A DNA stretch of 64,000 nucleotides, from positions 2,170,001-2,234,000 of the forward strand of contig OZ245848.1 of the NCBI GenBank assembly GCA_965228955.1, read 5' to 3'. The position numbers were made by a program, and so were the translations under genes. The DNA comes from JANSWY01 sp965228955 (GTDB lineage: Bacteria > Bacteroidota > Bacteroidia > Cytophagales > Cyclobacteriaceae). Within the stretch, counting starts at the first letter, position 1. Every line of letters starts with the position of its first letter. Positions 1-6,687 of this stretch are shown here, piece after piece. A model generated the notes under the pieces. It did no database searches. It had not been told where the DNA came from and saw nothing but the letters and a program-made list of their open reading frames with translations.

Positions 1-906
1 CTATTTTCTAATGGATACAGTGAAGATTTTGTAAATGGATTGTTCCAAAACTTATCGAATGGAGAGAATTGGTTTGGTGAGTTGAAATTCACAAGCCATG
101 AAGGGGATTTTGTGTGGCTGGAAGCATTTCTGGTGCCTATTGTTGGTTTAAATGAAATTAAAGTGATAGGCAGAGAGGTGACTGAAATCAAAGAAGCAAA
201 AATGATTTCCAGGGAGATCAATAGTGAGAAAATCGAAAGGAAAGTTAAAGAACAACAGTATCGATCAGTATTGATACTGGAAGGACAGGAAGAAGAGCGG
301 CAAAGACTGGCGAGAGAGCTTCATGATGGTGTGGGACAAATGTTATCTGCTTTGAAGATGAGTATTGAAGCAGTAAATATTCCGAAGGAGCCAGTTCATA
401 ATAAAAAGAGATTTGACGATACCAAATATCTGCTAAAAAGGGTGATTCAGGAGGTGAGACGAATATCATTTAACCTGATGCCAACAAACCTTGCGGACTT
501 TGGGATTGTTCCTGCAGTGAAGAAGTTTTGTCAGGAAGTGAGTAGACTTAGTAATTTGCCTGTAACATTTGAGAACAAAACAAGCTTTATAAATAGACTG
601 GAGCAACATGTAGAAAGTAATTTGTACAGAATAATCCAGGAAGCAGTGAATAATGCAGTTAAGTATTCGAAGGCTAAATCTATTAAGGTGGTCTTTGAGC
701 ACTCAGTGAATTTACTTACTGTTTCAATAGAAGATAATGGTAAAGGGTTTAACTACGGAGATTTACTGGCAAAAGGACATTTTAAGAGCTCTGGGCATGG
801 TATTTATAACATGAGAGAGAGAGCGGCATTTATTGATGCCACATTTGAATTAGAGACTTCTCCAAATGTAGGTACGAAAATTTTCGTAAGTTTACCACTA
901 GAATAA
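1..906 (+). CDS. NarX-like sensor histidine kinase (5'-truncated by window)
   Basis: The reading frame is open from base 1, so the N-terminus lies outside the window. What remains is the end of a PAS-like fold (about the first 50 residues), a short coiled linker, a HisKA_3 dimerisation segment and a HATPase_c domain. The phospho-accepting His is in RELHDGVGQ (codon 322-324), the HPK7 signature shared with NarX, NarQ and DegS. The ATPase domain shows the N box (EAVNNAVKYS) and a G box (EDNGKGF). The cognate regulator, a NarL/FixJ protein, starts 19 bases downstream, so the pair is probably co-transcribed. Given the nitrate genes that follow, it is inferred to sense nitrate, nitrite or redox state. 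No sensory domain is visible in the part seen, so the signal is unknown. Confidence 0.9.
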   Translation, partial: LFSNGYSEDFVNGLFQNLSNGENWFGELKFTSHEGDFVWLEAFLVPIVGLNEIKVIGREVTEIKEAKMISREINSEKIERKVKEQQYRSVLILEGQEEERQRLARELHDGVGQMLSALKMSIEAVNIPKEPVHNKKRFDDTKYLLKRVIQEVRRISFNLMPTNLADFGIVPAVKKFCQEVSRLSNLPVTFENKTSFINRLEQHVESNLYRIIQEAVNNAVKYSKAKSIKVVFEHSVNLLTVSIEDNGKGFNYGDLLAKGHFKSSGHGIYNMRERAAFIDATFELETSPNVGTKIFVSLPLE

Positions 907-925
907 ACGATTAAATACGTAGAAG

Positions 926-1597
926 ATGATAAATGCAGTTTTAGCGGACGACCATGAGATTGTAAGAAAAGGAATAAAGATTCTTCTGGAAGATGATGGA
1001 CACATTAATGTTGTGGCAGAAGCATCTGATGGATTTGAAGCGATCAGAAAAGTGGATGAATTAAAACCAGATTTACTGATAACAGACATCAGAATGCCAG
1101 AGATGGATGGGCTTCAGACTACTCAAAAAGTAAGATCTTCTTATCCTGATATCAAAATACTTGTATTGAGTATGCATGATGATGAAGATTATATACTTAA
1201 ATCTGCGGAATTTGGTGCGGATGGATATTTGTTGAAGGATACCAGTAAGCCTGAGTTCATTAAGGCAATTGATACGGTGATGTCTGGCCAAAAGTACTTT
1301 AGTGGTGACATTTCTAACATCCTTGTTAATTCATATCTTAATTTTAAAGGTGGATCCAGTGGTAGTGAATCAGGCACTCAGGTTGAAAGTATTTTGACTA
1401 AAAGAGAAAGGCAAATTCTATCATTGATTTATAATGGTGTCTCCAATAAAGAAATCGCTGAACAACTTGGCAAAAGTGTAAGAACAGTTGAAACACACCG
1501 ATTCAATATCATGAAAAAACTGGAAGTAAAGAATATTGCTGAATTACTTAGAAAAATAGACAATGACCCAACTTTAAAGCAAGCTATTAATATTTAA
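926..1597 (+). CDS. NarL/FixJ-family response regulator
   Basis: A 223-residue two-domain regulator. The N-terminal receiver has the acidic pair D8/D9 and the phospho-acceptor D54 (LLITDIRMP), with the conserved Lys in YLLKD. The C-terminal LuxR-type helix-turn-helix (about residues 150-215) has the usual LTKREREIL-like entry (LTKRERQIL) and the VSNKEIAEQL and SVRTVETHR helices. It is the partner of the HPK7 kinase just upstream. Paired palindromes in a NarL-like 7-2-7 layout precede three transcription units in the next 16 kb, which makes this the best candidate to bind them. That link is inferred, not shown. Confidence 0.93.
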   Translation: MINAVLADDHEIVRKGIKILLEDDGHINVVAEASDGFEAIRKVDELKPDLLITDIRMPEMDGLQTTQKVRSSYPDIKILVLSMHDDEDYILKSAEFGADGYLLKDTSKPEFIKAIDTVMSGQKYFSGDISNILVNSYLNFKGGSSGSESGTQVESILTKRERQILSLIYNGVSNKEIAEQLGKSVRTVETHRFNIMKKLEVKNIAELLRKIDNDPTLKQAINI

Positions 1598-1606
1598 TCC
1601 TCAACC

Positions 1607-2320
1607 ATGACCGGAGTAAAAGCAGATTGCAGCACATGTAAAAACAGCACTTGTCTTATCAAAAAGAACTATTTGTCAGAAAAGGCGAAACATCATACCG
1701 ATAAGAAGGTGACTATCGCCTGCAAAAAAGGGCAGAACTTCATTATTGAAGGAGCGCCGGTACATGGTTTGTTTTTTGTGTACAAAGGGAAAGCAAAAGT
1801 CGCCAAGACTGGAATCAATGGCAGAGAGCAGATTGTAAGGTTTGTTGGAGATGGTGAAATAATAGGTCATCGGGGATTTGGGGGAGGACAGTTCTATCAG
1901 ATTAATGCAGTAGCACTGGAACATACAGTTTTGTGTAATTTTTCAAATGATACAATGAAATCAATGTTGAAGGAAGTTCCTGAATTGACATATGATTTTA
2001 TGCTTTTCTATGCAGACGAGCTTAACAGGAGTGAAACTAAAGTTAAAAAGTTTGCTCAAATGACTGTGCGTGAAAAAGTGATTGATGCTATACTCTACAT
2101 CAACCGAAAGTTTGGACAATCAAATGGATTCCTTAACCTTCAATTATCCAGAAAAGAAATCGCTGACTTTGCTGGCACAACTGATGAACAAGTAATCAGA
2201 ATCATCTCCTCGTTAAAGAAAGAAGGTTTATTATTAGCAGAGGGTAAAAAGCTTGGAATAGTAGATATTCCCAAACTCAAAAAGGAAATCGCTGATCACA
2301 ACTTCTTCCTTGATAGCTAA
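1607..2320 (+). CDS. Crp/Fnr-family regulator with FNR-type cysteines
   Basis: A 237-residue regulator with an N-terminal cyclic-nucleotide-binding fold, a dimerisation helix and a C-terminal winged helix (SRKEIADFAGTTDEQVIRII). The N-terminus has three cysteines, C8-x2-C11-x4-C16, and a fourth, C110, in ALEHTVLCNF. That segment aligns with the strand of E. coli FNR carrying C122. Four cysteines in these places are what FNR uses for its oxygen-labile 4Fe-4S cluster, so this may be a true oxygen or NO sensor. In the recognition helix the Glu and Arg of the FNR E-xx-SR motif are kept but Ser is Ile, so the operator may differ. It begins 9 bases after the NarL-like gene and probably shares its transcript. 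Confidence 0.88.
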   Translation: MTGVKADCSTCKNSTCLIKKNYLSEKAKHHTDKKVTIACKKGQNFIIEGAPVHGLFFVYKGKAKVAKTGINGREQIVRFVGDGEIIGHRGFGGGQFYQINAVALEHTVLCNFSNDTMKSMLKEVPELTYDFMLFYADELNRSETKVKKFAQMTVREKVIDAILYINRKFGQSNGFLNLQLSRKEIADFAGTTDEQVIRIISSLKKEGLLLAEGKKLGIVDIPKLKKEIADHNFFLDS

Positions 2321-2412
2321 CATCAAAATTCCTGCGTTTTAACAGATTCACATCTGTATGAAAAGACTATTTGCACCTGCGGGATTCCATTAATACTTCT
2401 AAATACTACGGA

Positions 2413-2449
2413 TATATTTGTACGTATATATACGTAATTGATTTACGTA
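2413..2449 (+). promoter_or_regulatory. Putative NarL-type operator upstream of hemA-globin operon
   Basis: Bases 2421-2436 read TACGTATATATACGTA, a perfect palindrome made of two heptamers (TACGTAT and ATACGTA) separated by 2 bases. A further TACGTA lies at 2444-2449. The palindrome ends 52 bases before the hemA start codon. It is preceded directly by TATATTTG (2413-2420), which fits the Bacteroidota -7 box TAnnTTTG, although no -33 TTG is seen at the right spacing. The same palindrome recurs at 10406 and 17212. Confidence 0.6.
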
Positions 2450-2488
2450 TTTTCACTGAAAAGTGGATAGTGTACAAACTATATCAAT

Positions 2489-3742
2489 ATGACCGAAGTA
2501 TTTAAAGTCTTATCTATTAATCACAAATTGGCGCCTGTAGAAATACGGGAACAGTTTACAATGAACCCCGATGAATGTTCAGACTTTTTATGTCTGCTTC
2601 GGGATACTTTTGGTCTTAGCGAAGGGTTGGTTATTTCAACTTGTAATCGTACGGAGATCTATTTTTATCATGATAATTTAACCAATACAGAGGTCTACAA
2701 ATTATTATGTGCCACAAAAGCTATTAGGTCCTCAGGAGGATTTGAGGAATACTTTGTGTTTCAGGAGGGAACTGATGCTATCAATCACCTCTATAATGTT
2801 GCTATTGGATTGGATTCTCAGGTTTTGGGAGATATCCAAATCTTTGGACAAGTAAAGCAATCTTATCAAACCGCCACAGATCTTGAAATGGCAGGACCTT
2901 TTTTGCATCGGCTGATGCATTCAATTTTTAATGTTCACAAGAAAGTAAGTCAACAAACTAAATTCAAGACAGGTGCGGCATCTATATCATACAATGCTGT
3001 GAAGCTTCTAAGTTCCAACACAATGCTTTCTAAAGATGTAAAGATTCTGATTTCTGGGACAGGAAGTATTGGGGCCGCAACAGCTAAGAACTTATTGAAG
3101 TGTGGCTACACACATGTTACTTTAACTAACCGGACTATTGCAAAAGCACAGGAAATTGGGAAGGTCTGTGGATTTGATGTGATTGGATTTGAAAACCATA
3201 AAAGTTATTTACAGAACTATGATGTGTTGGTTAGTTCGGTGGGATTTGCAGATTTCTATTCAGCTAAGGATTTAAAAATAGCAGGGTTAGTAGCTGCGAT
3301 TGATTTGTCAGCCCCACGATCTATAGCCAACAACAGTAATACCACAAATCTACGATTGTTTGATATCGATGATGTTGGAAATATGAGAGATGACACACTC
3401 TCTATAAGAACATCAGAGGTTGAGAAAGTAAAGGAAATAATCCAATCTGGTATGATGGAATTTGTGTCCTGGTCTGAAGAAATGAGTGCTACGGGATCCA
3501 TCAAAACATTTAAGAATTCATTGGAGAAAATCCGGAAAGACTGCATCAAAGCCAATCTGAAAAGAATGTCCTCAAAAGAGCTTCAGATGGTGGAACTTGT
3601 TACTTCTCAATTTATCAATAAGATTGTTCAAAAGCCAATCATAAAATTAAAACAAGAGTGCAAAAGAGACAATGCAGATCAGCTATCAGAAGTGTTGATT
3701 GAGCTATTTGATCTTAATCAGGAATCATTGAAAGAATCTTAA
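2489..3742 (+). CDS. hemA: Glutamyl-tRNA reductase
   Basis: Reduces glutamyl-tRNA to glutamate-1-semialdehyde, the first step of tetrapyrrole synthesis by the C5 pathway. The 417-residue protein shows the catalytic motif STCNRTE with nucleophile C52, the substrate-domain block SQVLGDIQIFGQVKQSY, an NADPH-binding Rossmann segment (ILISGTGSIGAATAKNL) and the C-terminal dimerisation helices, so it looks active. It is the first gene of a haem-protein operon: globin 12 bases downstream, then c- and b-type cytochromes and a haem lyase. A hemA placed here and preceded by the TACGTA palindrome is probably a nitrate-inducible copy that raises haem and siroheme supply. Whether the genome has another hemA cannot be seen. 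Confidence 0.93.
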   Translation: MTEVFKVLSINHKLAPVEIREQFTMNPDECSDFLCLLRDTFGLSEGLVISTCNRTEIYFYHDNLTNTEVYKLLCATKAIRSSGGFEEYFVFQEGTDAINHLYNVAIGLDSQVLGDIQIFGQVKQSYQTATDLEMAGPFLHRLMHSIFNVHKKVSQQTKFKTGAASISYNAVKLLSSNTMLSKDVKILISGTGSIGAATAKNLLKCGYTHVTLTNRTIAKAQEIGKVCGFDVIGFENHKSYLQNYDVLVSSVGFADFYSAKDLKIAGLVAAIDLSAPRSIANNSNTTNLRLFDIDDVGNMRDDTLSIRTSEVEKVKEIIQSGMMEFVSWSEEMSATGSIKTFKNSLEKIRKDCIKANLKRMSSKELQMVELVTSQFINKIVQKPIIKLKQECKRDNADQLSEVLIELFDLNQESLKES

Positions 3743-3754
3743 ACTATATCAATT

Positions 3755-4216
3755 ATGAACTTTATTAAATCATTATTCAAGAAACAAGAATCGGGTCCTA
3801 TCACTTCAAAACAGAAGGAATTGGTACAAAGCACATTCGCCATGGTTGTTCCAATCAAGGACAAAGCAGCTGAAATTTTTTATGCTAAGCTGTTCGAATT
3901 GGATCCAGCGCTTAAGCCTCTTTTTAAAGGAGATATGAAAGTTCAGGGTGACAAGTTAATGACCATGATCGCGGCTGCTGTTAAAGGCCTTGATGACCTT
4001 GGAGGATTAGTTCCTGTGGTGCAGGACTTAGGTAAAAGACACGTTGGTTACGGTGTTGAAGATTCTCACTATGACACTGTTGCTGCTGCTTTGCTTTCCA
4101 CATTGGAGACTGGACTTGGAGATGCCTGGACGGATGAAGTGAAAGATGCGTGGGTAGCTGTTTACACAGTTCTTGCAAATACAATGAAAGATGCAGCTGC
4201 TACAGTAGCTGCATAA
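3755..4216 (+). CDS. Single-domain bacterial haemoglobin
   Basis: A 153-residue globin of the Vitreoscilla haemoglobin/flavohaemoglobin type, without a fused reductase. The proximal haem ligand is H96 in LGKRHVGYGV, with the conserved Tyr soon after. Q64 (MKVQGDKLM) falls where the distal E7 residue is expected. It starts 12 bases after hemA. Such globins bind O2 or NO and, with an electron donor, act as NO dioxygenases. A flavin reductase resembling the reductase half of flavohaemoglobin lies three genes downstream, so a split NO-detoxifying system is possible. That pairing is inferred. Confidence 0.9.
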   Translation: MNFIKSLFKKQESGPITSKQKELVQSTFAMVVPIKDKAAEIFYAKLFELDPALKPLFKGDMKVQGDKLMTMIAAAVKGLDDLGGLVPVVQDLGKRHVGYGVEDSHYDTVAAALLSTLETGLGDAWTDEVKDAWVAVYTVLANTMKDAAATVAA

Positions 4217-4250
4217 AAGAAACTATACAATCAACTCAACCTTACTACTT

Positions 4251-5069
4251 ATGAATAATCTACATGAAAAAGTGCTCCGATATAGCCTTATGCTTGGTCT
4301 TACTGCTTGGTTAGTATCATGTCAGCCATTACCGGAAGAGACTGCTCAGGTTTCAGGGAAATTATATTCCATCAAAGAAGCTTTTGAAATTGTTGCTACT
4401 GAGAATGATGTTGCTAGAACATTGTACACAAAAGCAATTGTTGGAGCAGGAAAAAAGAATGGTCTGAAGTTCCATGAAGATTGGGAGAAAGATGAAGTGG
4501 AAGCTGGACCGTTACCAGCGTTGTTCCTTCGCGGAATAGCGGGTGATATCAGAAAGAAAGGTGAAGTTCCATTAGGACTTTTCCTTGGTTCAGATTTTCC
4601 AATTAGAAAGTCGAATAAGTTCACCGGAAAACAGGCCGAGCTATTTGCGGAAATGCGGGTAGACGCAGAGCCAAAATTCTTTTATGATGAAGAAAACAAG
4701 CTTTATACGGCTATGTTTCCAGATTTTGCAGTTGCAGCTCCATGTGTGAATTGTCACAATGATCATCCTGAAACTACAAAAACAGATTGGAAACTGGGTG
4801 ATATTCAAGGTGCTACAACCTGGACTTATCCTGGTGATTCTGTATCGTTTGAGGAACTACAAGGAATTATCATGGCGTATAGAAATGGAGCAAAAGCAAC
4901 GTTTCAATCATACCTTGATAAAGTGCCTTCATTTACTGAAAATGAAATTCCTGCAATAGGGTCTACATGGCCTGCGGCTGGGTATCAGCTGCCAACTCCA
5001 GAAGTATTTGTGGATAGCGTAGGTGAGTTAGCATCTGCTGAAACCCTAAAAGGTATCCTTAAACTTTAA
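4251..5069 (+). CDS. DUF3365 (Tll0287-like) haem c lipoprotein
   Basis: A 272-residue protein with a lipoprotein signal ending at LTAWLVSC (C24), so it is probably anchored in the cell envelope facing the periplasm. One c-type haem site, CVNCH, lies at residues 165-169 in a context (AAPCVNCHNDHP) typical of the DUF3365/Tll0287 haem-sensor fold. This fold occurs as a stand-alone periplasmic protein and as the sensory part of kinases and chemoreceptors. Here it has no output domain, so it could be a redox carrier, a soluble haem sensor or an NO-binding protein. It lies between the globin and the diheme b protein and is probably co-transcribed with them. Confidence 0.82.
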   Translation: MNNLHEKVLRYSLMLGLTAWLVSCQPLPEETAQVSGKLYSIKEAFEIVATENDVARTLYTKAIVGAGKKNGLKFHEDWEKDEVEAGPLPALFLRGIAGDIRKKGEVPLGLFLGSDFPIRKSNKFTGKQAELFAEMRVDAEPKFFYDEENKLYTAMFPDFAVAAPCVNCHNDHPETTKTDWKLGDIQGATTWTYPGDSVSFEELQGIIMAYRNGAKATFQSYLDKVPSFTENEIPAIGSTWPAAGYQLPTPEVFVDSVGELASAETLKGILKL

Positions 5070-5103
5070 TATCGAAAGATATTCTTTTAGTCTGACAGAG
5101 ATT

Positions 5104-5622
5104 GTGCCTCAATCCGTTGGGGCCATTCTCAAATATTCCAGCCACATGAACAGAATTGTATTTGTAACAATAGGTCTTACGTTGTTTTGCGCATTCATTG
5201 TGCAGGATGTATTTCAATTGAAATGGGAATACCTGGAAGCTCTTCAGGATGATCAGATGTATAGAAGATGGTCAGGGTTGGGCTTGTTCAGTATTATTCT
5301 TTTTCAATGGTCATTAAGTCTCGTTAGAGTCATACCAAAGTTAGAAGAGAAGACGCTCTTATTCTATTCAATTCACAATTGGCTCGGAGCAGCAACTCCG
5401 TTGTTGTTTTATATTCATTCAACTCAACTTGGATTCGCATACCTCTTTTTACTGAGCATCACATTTTTTGGGAATTTCCTACTGGGGCTTTTCAACTTGG
5501 ATGTGATCAAGAGTAAATCAAAATGGGTATTCCAAAGTTGGATGATCCTGCATGTAGCATTTTCATTTTTTATATCATTCATCGCCGTTTTTCACATTTG
5601 GGTGGTGTTCTATTACGAATAA
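5104..5622 (+). CDS. Ferric-reductase-like diheme b membrane protein
   Basis: A 172-residue integral membrane protein with about four helices. Four histidines form two pairs with identical spacing: H91-x13-H105 (SIHNW, YIHST) and H150-x13-H164 (ILHVAF, VFHIWV). Two H-x13-H pairs on facing helices is the bis-haem arrangement of the ferric reductase/NADPH oxidase transmembrane domain, so the protein should carry two b haems stacked across the membrane. It lacks a flavin domain, but the next gene, 4 bases downstream, encodes one. The frame opens at a GTG (5104). An in-frame ATG at 5146 would still leave every helix intact. The exact family was not recognised and the role is inferred from ligand spacing and context. 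Confidence 0.72.
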   Translation: MPQSVGAILKYSSHMNRIVFVTIGLTLFCAFIVQDVFQLKWEYLEALQDDQMYRRWSGLGLFSIILFQWSLSLVRVIPKLEEKTLLFYSIHNWLGAATPLLFYIHSTQLGFAYLFLLSITFFGNFLLGLFNLDVIKSKSKWVFQSWMILHVAFSFFISFIAVFHIWVVFYYE

Positions 5623-5626
5623 TACT

Positions 5627-6685
5627 ATGGAAAGAATCGCAAAACTTAAGGTTGTAGATGTAATCAAAGAAACCAATGATGCAATCAGCATTCATTTCAA
5701 ACAACCTTTTCTTAAGAAAATCAAGTACACTCCAGGTCAATTTCTAACACTTCTGGTTCAAGTTGATGGGAGGGTGGAGAGACGTTGTTATTCTTTGAAT
5801 ACAGCTCCAAAGGTGGATAGTACTTTGAGTGTAACAGTAAAGCGAATAAAAGATGGCAAAGTATCTAATTACCTTTTTGAAAATGTGAAAGCTGGGCAGA
5901 TCATGAAAATGCTCTATCCAATGGGGAGTTTCACTATTGAACCAAATCCTAAAGCTAAAAGGCACATCATATTGTTTGGTGCAGGAAGTGGGATCACTCC
6001 ATTGATGTCTATTCTAAAAACTATTCTGAATGTTGAGCCAGAGAGCAATGTCTCATTGGTTTATGGCAACAGAGATAAGGAATCAATCATTTTTAGCGAT
6101 ACTTTGAATGATTACAAGTCAAAGTTTGGTGATAGATTATCGCTTTTGCACATACTTGAAAATCCAGGTGATTTCGAATCATGCTATAAGGGCAGAGTAG
6201 AGCGATCACAAGTACCAGGGATCTTAAAAGACCTACCTAAATTCTCCGAAGAAAATACCGAATACTACATTTGCGGACCATCTGGCATGATGACGGAAGC
6301 TGAAGAAGGTTTAAAGCTTGCTGGGGTAAAGGAATCTGCGATTCATATAGAAAAATTCTCTGCTCCTCCACCAAGTGCTGAAGAGAGTAAAGCTAAAGGA
6401 CCATTGCTTGAAAACAGGGAAGTTACCATTATCAGTAAGGGTGTTTCTTATCAAGTGCCAGTCAAAGCAAATAGAAATATCTTGGATGCCGCACTGGACC
6501 AAAAAATTAACCTGCCATATGTGTGTATGGATGGAATATGCGGAAGCTGTAAAGCAGATTGTGTTTCGGGTGAGGTCTATATGAGAAAGGGTCATGCTTT
6601 GTCTGATCAGGAGGTTGCAGATAACAAAGTGCTTCCTTGTATTTGTAAGCCTGTTACCAATAACGTGGTAATAGAATACTCTTGA
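5627..6685 (+). CDS. FAD/NAD(P)H reductase with C-terminal 2Fe-2S ferredoxin
   Basis: A 352-residue oxidoreductase. Residues 1-100 form an FAD-binding barrel with the flavin motif RCYS. Residues 110-235 form the NAD(P)H domain with GAGSGITPLMSI and the C-terminal CGPSGMM. Residues 265-352 are a plant-type ferredoxin with the cluster ligands C-x4-C-x2-C (CMDGICGSC) and a distal Cys (LPCICKP). This is the order of PaaE and of hybrid-cluster-protein reductases. It should take electrons from NAD(P)H through FAD to the 2Fe-2S cluster. Lying 4 bases after the diheme membrane protein, it is well placed to feed that protein from the cytoplasm. The globin is an alternative acceptor. Confidence 0.88.
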   Translation: MERIAKLKVVDVIKETNDAISIHFKQPFLKKIKYTPGQFLTLLVQVDGRVERRCYSLNTAPKVDSTLSVTVKRIKDGKVSNYLFENVKAGQIMKMLYPMGSFTIEPNPKAKRHIILFGAGSGITPLMSILKTILNVEPESNVSLVYGNRDKESIIFSDTLNDYKSKFGDRLSLLHILENPGDFESCYKGRVERSQVPGILKDLPKFSEENTEYYICGPSGMMTEAEEGLKLAGVKESAIHIEKFSAPPPSAEESKAKGPLLENREVTIISKGVSYQVPVKANRNILDAALDQKINLPYVCMDGICGSCKADCVSGEVYMRKGHALSDQEVADNKVLPCICKPVTNNVVIEYS

Positions 6686-6687
6686 CC

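Noticed and set aside
2421..2436. The TACGTA palindrome as a classical FNR or CRP site
   Set aside because: Neither TTGAT-N4-ATCAA nor TGTGA-N6-TCACA is present. The 7-2-7 geometry suits a NarL-type protein better, though binding by the FNR-like protein with its altered recognition helix cannot be excluded.
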